DNA of 64,000 nt from Cephalopachus bancanus (lineage: Eukaryota > Chordata > Mammalia > Primates > Tarsiidae), in NCBI GenBank assembly GCA_027257055.1, contig JAPVLO010001728.1:1-64000 (forward strand). Direction: 5' to 3'. Each line of letters begins with the position of its first letter. Position 1 is the stretch's first letter. Shown here piece after piece: positions 47,362 through 57,648 of the stretch. Both the position numbers and the translations under genes were made by a program. A model generated the notes under the pieces. The model did no database searches, was not told where the DNA came from, and saw nothing but the letters and a program-made list of their open reading frames with translations.

Positions 47362-47462
47362 ATATATAGCAACATTTGAAATCTGGAAGTGCGATAGATC
47401 CTGCTTTGTTTCCTTTGATAAGACACTTTAGGCTATTCATGAGTTTTATGGTTTCATATGAA

Positions 47463-47757
47463 TTATTATTATTATTATTATTATTAGTTGGATTCTCACT
47501 CTCTCCCCCAGACTGGAGAGCAGTGGCCGCACCCAGCTTCTTCAGCCTCGACTTGCTGGGATCCGGCGATCCTTCTGCATCAGCCTTCCAAGTATCCTGA
47601 ATTACAGGCATGCTCTTCCACGTTCTGCTGATTTTTTGATTATTGCAGGGATGAGGTCTTGCTGCCAAGGCGGGTTTCAAACCCGCTGGCTTAGGCAATC
47701 CACTCACCTCACCTATCCAAAGGTGAGGGATTTCAGGCTGAGCCACCGAGCCCGGCC
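47463..47757 (-). mobile_element. Alu-like dimeric SINE (S10, shared site) with (ATT)n
   Basis: An (ATT)n run replaces pure poly-T at the 3' end. Diagnostic variants CTCTCTCCC and CTGGAGAGCAGTGG are shared with S11 and S12. Occupies the shared ATGAATT site of unit 9, just downstream of ERV-B. Confidence 0.9.
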
Positions 47758-48122
47758 TTATGAGTTATTATCGTAATCTCCAGGTCTGAGAAGAATGATG
47801 TTAACTGAATCGTTATTTCATTGAATCTGTGGATTGACTAAAGGGCTAATTTTTACATTAAAAGAGGTAAGTAAACTCAGGGAAACAAGCATGTCAAATT
47901 GTCAATGATGACATCAGCCTCAGGACTTTGACATCATAATGGGAGTGACCTTGACTACTGAGCAATCCTTAGGCTTCAAGCACTTGTGTACCGTGCTCTG
48001 TCAAATGCGGTAGACATGGTGGATTTCATTCCCAAGAAGTGAAGAGAACCATGTGTTGACAACTATCCAAAAATTTCTCCAGGGATAAGTGACCATTCAA
48101 GAATCCTCTAAATGAGGTAGAC

Positions 48123-48209
48123 TTTTTTTTTTTTTCCTTTTTAAAGCAGTCTTAATAGAGAGGACCGAGAAACTCCCAAAGTGGGAGGGAACTTGAGGGT
48201 GTTGCCTAA
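48123..48209 (-). pseudogene. Mini polyadenylated cDNA fragment, unit 9
   Basis: Flanked by GAGGTAGAC (48,114) and CAGTAGTATC (48,210). Longer T-run with CC interruption. The A-signal is altered (CTCTATTAAGACTGC on the - strand), as in the other units of the higher-order repeat. Confidence 0.75.
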
Positions 48210-49430
48210 GCAGTAGTATCTTATTATTATGTTCATGAAGTCCTGTTGGATTTGGTGATAGCACAAACAAATAATATATTAGCCCTTTCCTTGGTTTAGG
48301 AACTTTTTCGATGTTTTCAGTATTGTGTAACAGACTTTGAGCCCTTTTTCCTATAGTATTTGAACTTTGCTTTTTCTCAGATCATAATCAATTTTCCAGA
48401 ATTTTCAATTATCTAAATTTTTATACTAAGACAGACCCAAATAGTTACTACTTTGTAAATCTTCATGTTATACTGGTTTATATATATATTGGGCCCCAAA
48501 TTCTCTTTTTTCTGTGTTCCTCGTTGTAAATGCTTGGCGATTAAAAGTATCAGATAAATCGGATACTTTGTTGCAGAGTAGAGCATTATGTCTTAGGTAG
48601 AGAAAATACTTGGGGATTCAATGAAATACTCTTTAAAAAATATAAATTGGTTTAAAATATAAAGGAAACATGATTTTATATTTCCTTCAAATATAAAAGG
48701 GAAACTTTTCTCCTAGGATTGCACATCTGTAACATTTAATCAAAACTAACAAGCATAAAATACAGAGTGCACCAAGAAAATGTAAATAAATTTTAAGAAT
48801 GGCAAAAGCTGTATTAAATTACAATACTGTTTTGTTTTCTAAAGCTTTAAGATTTTTTATGCATTCTTCCTTCTGAATATCACTTAGGTACACTGGAACT
48901 CATGGTTCAGTTTTCTGAGAATGATATAGATCCGGAAGCAAGTTTCAATTAGGCAGAATAAAACATTCTGAATTTATGTGAGAAACACTGTATCTGTCAA
49001 TTTTGAAGGCAGAATTATACCGTGCTTTCCAAAGTATTAAAAGGAAAAGGTGTTATCATTGGAGTATTATAAAATTCTTGAGAAATCAATCACTGCATAA
49101 AGTATATTTCTAGCCCCACCCCTGAATTATACCCACTTTTAAAGTAAAAAAAATAAAAAAAGAAAGTTAGTTGCATGTTTTACACCTTTCACTTATATAT
49201 TGATTTTATAATTTATTTTAACTTTTTTAAAAAGTGGGGTACATTTCAGAGTTAGATATACAAACATTGATGAAGCAGAGTACCTGGTTGATGAGGCATG
49301 CCCCTCGCTTACTTAGCAGTATCCCTCCACTGCCAATCTACCACCTTCCCCTAAACAGTTTTCCAGTACTGCAAATCACTTTCTTACAGCACTATAAATA
49401 ATCAGGCTCAGCTCATGAGTGAGAACTTAT

Positions 49431-49487
49431 GGAACTTAGTTCTTTGTTTCTGTGAAACTTTTGGAACTGAGTTCTTTGTTTCTGTGA
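49431..49487 (+). repeat. 32-bp tandem duplication in the L1 tail of unit 10
   Basis: GGAACTTAGTTCTTTGTTTC (49,431) recurs as GGAACTGAGTTCTTTGTTTC (49,463), giving a 32-bp direct duplication not present in unit 12 or elsewhere. Confidence 0.85.
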
Positions 49488-50666
49488 TAAATCACTGAAA
49501 ATGACCACCTCATATGAAAATTTTTATATCTGTCCTTTTTTATGTCTCCATATTATTCCCCTGTGTATATTCCACATTTACTTTATCCATTACAGCTTTG
49601 ATGGGTGGTACCATATTTTTTGCAATTGTGATTAGAGCTGGAAAAATCATACATGTACAGGTAACATTTCGGTAAAATGATTTGAGTTCTTTCAGGTATG
49701 TTCTCTACAGGGGAATTACTGAGTCACCAGCCAGTGACTTGTTCCTTTACAAACCACCCACGATTTTCCAAAGATGTTTCTCTACTTGTCAGTCCACATG
49801 CAATGCAAAAGCATTTATTTCTCTCCAAATCCTCACCTGCATATGTTATTGTTTGTTTTATTAATGATGGCCAGTCTTACAGGGGATGTGTGCTATTTCA
49901 AAGTGGTTTCATTTGCATTTGCTTGATGATGAGTGAGGCTGTGAAATTTTCATGTGTCTGCTGGCTGCCTGAATCTCTTCTTAGGAAAAGAGTCCAATCA
50001 TGTATTTTGCACACTTTTCAAAGGGAATGTTTGTCTGATTTTTCTGAGTGTTTGAATTTTTTTTAGATTCTAGATGTTATGCCTTTTTACAGGTATATAG
50101 GTGGAAAATCGTTTTTCTATTCTGTTGGTTATATCCCTGCTCTTCTGATGGTTTCTTTTGTTTTGCAGAAGTATAATAATTTGATGAGATCCCACTTGTC
50201 TAACTTCCTTCTTTATGCATGGGTATTTAGGGCTCTGAAGAGGAATTAGTTTCCGGTTCCAGTTTCCCTAATGGTGTCTCCTGCGTTTTCTAAGATTATT
50301 ATAATTTGGTGTTTTATGTTTAGGTCTTTGATCCATTTAGAGTTAATGTGTATGGAGATAGATTGGGGTACTATTTCAATATTGTGCATGTCGTCAGGCT
50401 TTTCCAGGTATCATTTACTGACTATGATCTCCATCACCCAGTGGGATTGGAAGATTTTTCAAAGATGAGTTGGTTGAGAATTTGAGCATTTCATTCTCTG
50501 TACTGATCCATTGGCCTAGGGACATATTCTTGTACAAATACCAGGCTGTGTTGATTACTGTAAATATATAGCAACATTTGAAATCTGGAACTGCGATAGC
50601 TCCTGCTTTGTCTCTTTTGATAAGATTCTTTAGGTTATTCAGGATTGTTTATGGTTTCATATGAAT

Positions 50667-50914
50667 TATTATTTTTTTTGAGTTGGATTCTCAGTCTCTC
50701 GCTCAGACTGGAGAGCAGTGGCCGCTCCCGGCCACCGCAGCCTCGACCTTCTGGGCTCTGGCGATCCTTCCGCCTCAGCCTACCAAGTATCCAGAATTAC
50801 AGGCTTGCTGTACCATGCCCGGTTGATTTTTTGATTTATTGTAGAGTTGAGGCAGGCTCGCCGACTCAGACAATTCACTCGCCTCACCCACCCAAGGGAG
50901 CCACCGAGCCCGGC
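50667..50914 (-). mobile_element. Alu-like dimeric SINE (S11, shared site)
   Basis: Flanked by CATATGAAT on both sides. Shares CTGGAGAGCAGTGG with S10 and S12. Lacks short stretches in the left arm (GTTGAGGCAGGCTCG), so it is shorter than its relatives. Confidence 0.9.
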
Positions 50915-51279
50915 CATATGAATCCTTTATTGTAATCTCCAGCTCTGAGAAGAATGATGTTAATGTAATCGTTATTTCATTGAATCTGTAGATTGACGAA
51001 AATGCTCACTTTTACATTAAAAGAGGTATTTAATCTCAGGGAAATAACCATGTGAAATTGTCAATGATGACATCAGCCTCCGAATTTGACATCATAATGG
51101 GAGTGACCTTGACTACTGAGCAATCCTTAGGCTTCAAGCACTTGGCTACAGTGCACGGCCAAATGCGGTAGGCATGGTGGATTTCATTCCAAGACATGAA
51201 GAGAAGCATGTGTTGACACCTATCCAAAAATTTCTCGAGGGATAAGTGACTATTCAAGAATCCTCTAAACGAGGTAGCC

Positions 51280-51366
51280 TTTTTTTTTTTTTTCATTTTA
51301 AAGCAGTCTTTATAGAGAGGACCGAGAATCTCCCAAACTAGGAGGGGACCTTAGGGTGTTTCCCAA
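51280..51366 (-). pseudogene. Mini polyadenylated cDNA fragment, unit 10
   Basis: Flanked by GAGGTAGCC (51,271) and GAGATAGTATC (51,367). The A-signal is changed to TATAAA (CTCTATAAAGACTGC), shared with units 11 and 12. Confidence 0.77.
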
Positions 51367-53837
51367 GAGATAGTATCTTATTATTATGTTCATGAATTCG
51401 TGTAGGAGCTTGGTGATAGTACAACCAAATAATATAGTAGCACCTTCTGAAGTTTAGAAACGTTTTGGATGTTTTTATTATAGTGTAACATCCTTTTAAC
51501 CGTTTGTCCTACAGGTTTGTACTTTACTTTTGCCAAGAACATAATCAATATTCCAGAATTTTCAATTTTCTAAATTTTTATACTAACGCAGGGCCAAAAT
51601 GCTTACTACTTTTTAAATCTCCATGTTATTTTGTTTTATATATATTGGGCCACAGATTCTCTTTTCTGTGTTCCTCATTGTCAATGCTTGGTGATTAAAA
51701 GTATCAGATTAATCGGATACTTTGTTGCACAGTAGAGCATTATGTCTTAGGTAGAGAAAATGACAGGGGATTCAATGAAAATAATCTTTAAAAATATAAA
51801 TTGGTTTAAAATATAAATTGAACGTGATTTTATATTTCCTTCAAATATATAAGGGAAACATTTATCTAAGGATTGTACATCTGTAACATTTAATCAAAAT
51901 TAAAAGCAGAATAAAAAGAGTGCACCAAAAAAGTACACAAATTTAAGAATCGAAAACGCTGTATTAAATTGCGATAATTTTATTTTCTAAAAGTTTTAAG
52001 ATTTATTATGTATTCCTCCTTCTGTATAGCTCTTAGGTACACCGAACCTCAAGGTACATTTTTATAAGAATGATATACATCTGTCATCTCAACAAGTTTC
52101 AATTTAGGCAGAATAAAACACACAGAATTTATGTGAGAGACACTGTAGTTGTCAATTTTGAAGACAGAATTATACCATGAATTTCAATGTATTAGAAGGA
52201 GAAGGAGTTATTATTGGTGTATTTTACGATTCTTGAAAGAATCAATCAATGCATGATGAACATTTCTAGGCTCAACTCTGAATTGTAACCATTTTTACAG
52301 TAAAAAATATATATAATAAATAAGTAAAGTCAGTTGCATATTTTACAGCTTTCATTTACTTATTTATGTATTTATTTATGTGTGTATGTATTTTAATTTT
52401 TTTAAATATGTGGATTACAATTCAGAGTTAGATACACGAACATTGCTATTGCAGGGTCCCTCGTTGATGAGGTATGCCCCTCCCTTCCTTAGCAGTAGCC
52501 CTCCGCTGTCAATCTCACCTCTCCCCTAAACAGTTTTCGACTACTGCCAATCACTTTGTGACAGCAATGTAATTGATCAAGTTCAGTTTATGAGTGAGGA
52601 CATATGGAACTCTGTTCCTTGTTTCTGTGATAAATTACTGAAAATGACCTACTTCCTATCCATCAAGCATTCTGCGAAATACTTATAACTGTCCATGCTT
52701 AAGGGTGCCCAAGATTCCAGTGTTTATATTCCACATTTGTTTTACCCATTCCAGCTTTGATGGGAAACATGCTTGGTACCATGAGTTTTGCAATCGTGAT
52801 TAGAAATTTGTAAACATACTAGTGCAGGTATCTTATTGGTAAAGTGATTTGAGTTCCGCCAGGTATATTCTCGACCTGGGAATTGCTGATTCACATGGTA
52901 CGTCAATATGTTCTCCCTTTACAAACCACAACTCTGTTTTCGAAAGATGTTGTTCTCTTTTTCAGTCCTCTTGCTGTGCAGAAGCATTTATTTCTTCCCA
53001 AATTCTTACCTATATCTGTTATTGTTTTTTAATTATGATGTCCAGTCTTACAGGGGGTACGTGGTATTTCAAAGTGGTTTCATTTGCATTTTTTTTGATG
53101 ATGAGTGAGGCAGAGCAATTTTCATGTGTCTGCTGGCTGCCCATATCTCTTCTTATGAAAAGTGTCCAATCACGTATTTTGCACACTTTTCAATGGGAAT
53201 GTTTGTCTGATTTTTCTGAGTGTTTGAGTTTCCTGTAGATCCTAGATGTTATACCTTTTTGCAGATATATAGGTGGAGAATAGTTTTTCCCATTCTGTTG
53301 GCTATATCCCTGCTCTTTTAATGGTTTCCTTTGTTTTACAGAGGTATATTTATTCGATGAGATCCCCACCCGTCTAACTTACTTTTTAAGGCATGGGTAT
53401 TTAGGCCTCTGAAGAGGAATTCGTTTCCGGTTCCAGTTTCCCTAATGTCTCCTGCGTTTTCCAAGATTATTATAATTTGCTGTTTTATGTTTAGGTCTTT
53501 GATTCATTTAGAGTTAATGTGTATGGTGATAGATTGGGGTACTGTTTCTATATTGTGCATGTCATCAGCCTTTACCCAGTACATTTACTGAATATATTTT
53601 CTAATATCCAGTTGGACATGCAGGTTTTTTCTAAGATGAGTTGGTTGAGAATTTGAGCATTTCATTCTCTGTCCTGATCCATTGACCTATGGACCTTTTC
53701 TTGTACCAATACCAGGCTTTGTTGATTAATGTAAATATATAGCAACGTTTGAAATCTGGAACTGCGATAGCTCCTGCTTTGTTTCTTTTGATAAGACACT
53801 TTAGGATAGTCATGATTTTTTATGGTTTCATATGAAT

Positions 53838-54123
53838 TATTATTATTATTTTAGTTGGATTCTCACTCTCTCTCCCAGACTGGAGAGCAGTGGCCGCTCC
53901 CGGCTACCTCAGCCTCGACCTGCTGGGCTCCCGTGTTCCTTCCGCCTCAGCCTTCCAAGTATCCTGAATTACAGGCATGCTCTTCCACGTTCAGCTGATT
54001 TTTTGATTTATTGCAGGGATGAGGTCTTGCTGCCCAGGCGGGTCTCAAACCCGCTGGCTCAGGCAATCCACTCACCTCACCTTCCCAAAGGTGAGGGTTT
54101 TTATCCTGAGCCACGGAGCTGGG
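53838..54123 (-). mobile_element. Alu-like dimeric SINE (S12, shared site) with (ATT)n
   Basis: Flanked by CATATGAAT on both sides. Closest to S10: the same (ATT)n tail, CTTCCACGTTCAGCTGA and GGGATGAGGTCTTGCTG. This supports the unit 9/unit 11 pairing. Confidence 0.9.
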
Positions 54124-54490
54124 CATATGAATCCATTATTGTAATCTCCAGGTCTGAGAAGAATGATGTTAACTTAATCGTTATTACATTGAATATGTAG
54201 ATTGACTAAAAGGCTAATTTTTACATTAAAAGAGGTAAGTAAACTCAGGAAACAAGCATGTCAAACTGTCAATGATGACATCAGCCTCAGAACTTTGACA
54301 TCATAATGGGAGTGACCTTGACAACTGAGCAATCCCTAGGCTTCAAGCACATGTGTACAGTGCTTTGCCAAATGCGGTAGACATGGTGGATTTCATTCCC
54401 ATGTTGTGAAGAGAACCATGTGTTGACACCTATTCCAAAAATTTCTCCAGAAATGAGTGACCATTCAATCATCCTCTAAATGAGTAGTCT

Positions 54491-54574
54491 TTTTTATTTT
54501 TCTTTTTAAAGCAGTCTTTATAGAGAATACTGAGAAACTCCCAAACTGGTAGGAAACCTGAGGGTGTTGCCCAA
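54491..54574 (-). pseudogene. Mini polyadenylated cDNA fragment, unit 11
   Basis: Flanked by GAGTAGTCT (54,482) and CAGAAGTATC (54,575). Contains CTCTATAAAGACTGC on the - strand and a T-run with A and C interruptions. Confidence 0.75.
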
Positions 54575-55531
54575 GCAGAAGTATCTTAATATTATGTTCA
54601 TGGAGTCCTGTTGGAGCTTGGTGATAGCACAAACAAAATATATTAGCACTTTCCTTATTTTAGGAACTATTTCGATGTTTCTAGTTTTGTGTAACAGCCT
54701 TTGAGCACTTTTTCCTACAGTATTTGAACCTTGCTTTTGCTCAGATCATAATCAATTTTTCAGAATTTTCAATTATCTAAATTTTTATACTACTGCAGAA
54801 CCCAAATAGTTACTTCTTTGTAAATATCCATGTTATTCTGGTTTATATACATATTGGGCCCCAAATTCTCTGTGTTCCTCATTGTAAATGCTTCGTGATT
54901 AAAAGTATCAGATAAATCATATACTTTGTTGCAGAGTAGAGCATTATGTCTCAGGTAGAGAAAGTAATAGGGGATTCAATGAACATACTCTTTTAAAATA
55001 TAAATTGGTTTAAAATATAAAGGGAAGGTGATTTTATATTTCCTTCGAATACATAAGGGAAACTTTTATCTAAGGATTGCACATCTGTAACATTTAATCA
55101 AATCTAACAAGCATAAAATACAGAGTGCACCAAGAAAATGTCCACAAATTTTAAGGATGGAAAAAGCTGTATTTAATTACAATACTGTTTTGTTTTCTAA
55201 CACTTTAATATTTTTTATGCATTCTTCCTTCTGTATAGCACTCAGGTACACTGAAACTCATGGTTCAGTTTTCTAAGAATGATATAGATCCGGAAACTGA
55301 GCAAGTTTCAATTAGGCAGAATAAAACATTCTGAATTTATGTGAGAAACACTGTAGCTGTCAACTTTGAGGGCAGAATTATACCATGATTTCCAAAGTAT
55401 TAGAAGGAAAAGGTGATATCATTGGAGTATTATACAATTCTGAAGTAATCAATCCCTGCATAATGAATATTTCTAAGCCCAACCCTGAATTATACCCACT
55501 TTTAAAGTAAAAAAAATAAAAAAGAGAGAAA

Positions 55532-57648
55532 TTCAGTTGCAAGTTTTACAGCTTTTATTTATTGATTGATTTTATAATTTATTTTAACATTTTTAAAATG
55601 TGGGAAACAATTCAGAGTTAGATATACAAACATTGATTAAGCAGAGTACCTGGTTGATGAGGCATGCCCCTTCCTTCCTTAGCAGTATCCCTCCAGTGCC
55701 AATCCCACCCCTTCCCTTAACAGTTTTCCAGTACTGCAAATCACTTTCTTACAGCACTATAAGTGATCAAGCTCAGCTCATGAGTGAGAACTTTTGGAAC
55801 TTAGTTCTTTGTTTCTGTGATAAATCACTGAAAATGACATATTTCATATGAATCAAATGTTCTGCAAAATTTTTATATCTGTCCTTTTTTATGTCTCCAT
55901 AATATTCTCCTATGTATATTCCACATTTACTTTATCCATTCCAGTTTTGATGGGTAACATGTTTGGTACCATGTTTTTTGCAATTGTGATTAGAGCTGGA
56001 AAAATCATACATGTACAGGTATCTTTTCGGTAAAATGATTTGAGTTCCTCCATGTATATTCTCTACAGGGGAATTACTGAGTCACATGGCAGGTCAATAT
56101 CTTGTTCCTTTACAAACCACCACACGATTTTCCAAAGATGTTGCTCTACTTGTCAGTCCACATACAATGCAAAGGATTTATTTCTTCCCAAATCCTCACC
56201 TGCATATATTATTGATTGTTATATTAATGATGACCAGACTTACAAGTGCTATGTGAGAAGAATGATGTTAAGTTAATTGTTTTTTCTTTGAACCTGTAGA
56301 TTGACAAAAGGACTCACTTTAAATTAAAAAAGGTATGTAAACTTAGGGAAACAAGCATGTCAAATTGTCAATGATGACATCAGCCTCAGAACTTTGACAT
56401 CATAATGGGAGTGACCTTGACTATTGTGCAATCATTAGACTTCAAGCACTTGAGTACAGTGCATGGCCAAATGCGGTAGACATGGTGGATTTCATTCCAA
56501 GAAGTGAAGAGGACCATGTGTTGACAGCTATCCAATAATTTCTCGAGTTATAAGTGACTATTCAAGAATCCTCTAAATAAGGTAGTCTTTTTTTTTGTTT
56601 GTTTTCGTTTTAAGGCAGTCTTTATAGAGAGGACCGAGAATCTCCCAAACTGGGAGGGGACCTAAGGGTATTTCCCAAGAGGTAGTATCTTATTATTATG
56701 TTCATGAAGTTCTGTTGGAGCTTTGGTGATAGCACCACCAAATAATATAGTAGCACTTTCTGTAGTTTAGAAACTTTTTGGATGTTTTTAGTATAGTGTA
56801 ACAGCCTTTGATCCCTTTGTCCTACAGGATTTGAACTTTGCTTTTGCTAAGTACATAAACAATTTTCCAGAATAGTCAATTTTCTAAATTTTTATACTAA
56901 TGCAGAATCAAAATGCTTACTACTTTTTAAATTCCCATGTTATTTTGTTTTATGTATATTGGGCCCCAAATTCTCTTTTTCCTGTGTTCCTCATTGTAAA
57001 TGCTTGGTGATTAAAAGTATCAGATTAATCGGATACTTTGTTGCAGAGTAGAGCATTATGTCTTATGTAGAGAAAATACTAGGGGAGTCAATGAAAATAA
57101 TCTTTTAAAATACAAATTGGTTTAAAATATAAAGGGAACGTTATTTTATATTTCCTTCAAATACATAAGGGAAACATTTATCTAAGGATTGCACATCTGT
57201 AATATTTAATCAAAATTAACAAGCAGAATATAAAGAGTGCACGAAAAAAGGCACATAAATTTAAAAATCGAAAAAGCTTCATTAAATTATGATACTGTTT
57301 TACATTCTAAAATTTTTAAGATTTATTATGCATTCTGCCTTCTGAATAGCTCTTAGGTACACTGAACTTCAAGGTACATTTTTAGAAGAAGGTTATAGAT
57401 CTGGTATCTCAACAAGTTTCAATTTAGGCAGAATAAAACATACAGAATTTATGTGAGAGACACTGTAGTTGTCAATTTTTGAAGACAGAATTATACCATG
57501 AATTTCAATGTATTAAAAAGAGAAGGAGTTATCATTTGTTTATTTTACAATTCTTGAAAGAATCAATCACGGCATGATGAATATTTCTAGGCTCAACCCT
57601 GATTTGTAACCATTTTTTACAGTAAAAAATATATATAATAAATAAGTA
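55532..57648 (+). repeat. Array unit 12, internally deleted
   Basis: Only 2.1 kb long. The L1-tail part runs normally to about 56,255 and then jumps from TATGTG to AGAAGAATGATG, losing about 0.8 kb of L1 tail plus the position of the shared SINE. Unidentified part about 56,303-57,648; mini cDNA fragment about 56,588-56,678. Closest relative is unit 10: shared tail, AGAGTACCTGGTTG and TTTGTCCTACAGG. Confidence 0.88.
56588..56678 (-). pseudogene. Mini polyadenylated cDNA fragment, unit 12
   Basis: Flanked by AAGGTAGTC (56,579) and GAGGTAGTATC (56,679). Contains CTCTATAAAGACTGC on the - strand; the T-run is interrupted by G and C. Confidence 0.77.

Larger units (their letters stand above)
42349..49165 (+). 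repeat. Array unit 9, interrupted by provirus ERV-B
   Basis: L1-tail part 42,365-43,749 and 47,362-47,835, split by ERV-B and carrying a SINE (47,463-47,757). Unidentified part 47,836-49,165, mini cDNA fragment about 48,123-48,209. Shares diagnostic sequence with unit 11 (CCACCCGTCTAAC, GGAACT..TTTCGATG, GATCCGGAA), placing it in the odd member of the higher-order repeat. Confidence 0.9.
49166..52328 (+). repeat. Array unit 10
   Basis: Begins GTTAGTTGCATG followed by a TTGATTTTATAATTTATT tail that only unit 12 shares. L1-tail part to about 50,995 with a SINE at 50,667-50,914. Unidentified part 50,996-52,328, mini cDNA fragment about 51,280-51,366. Contains a 32-bp tandem duplication at 49,431-49,487. 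Confidence 0.9.
52329..55531 (+). repeat. Array unit 11
   Basis: L1-tail part to about 54,203 with a SINE at 53,838-54,123 preceded by (ATT)n. Unidentified part 54,204-55,531, mini cDNA fragment about 54,491-54,574. It retains the intact empty site GTAAATATATAGCAAC (near 53,730) that ERV-B occupies in unit 9. Donor-like AGGTAAGT near 54,233. Confidence 0.9.
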
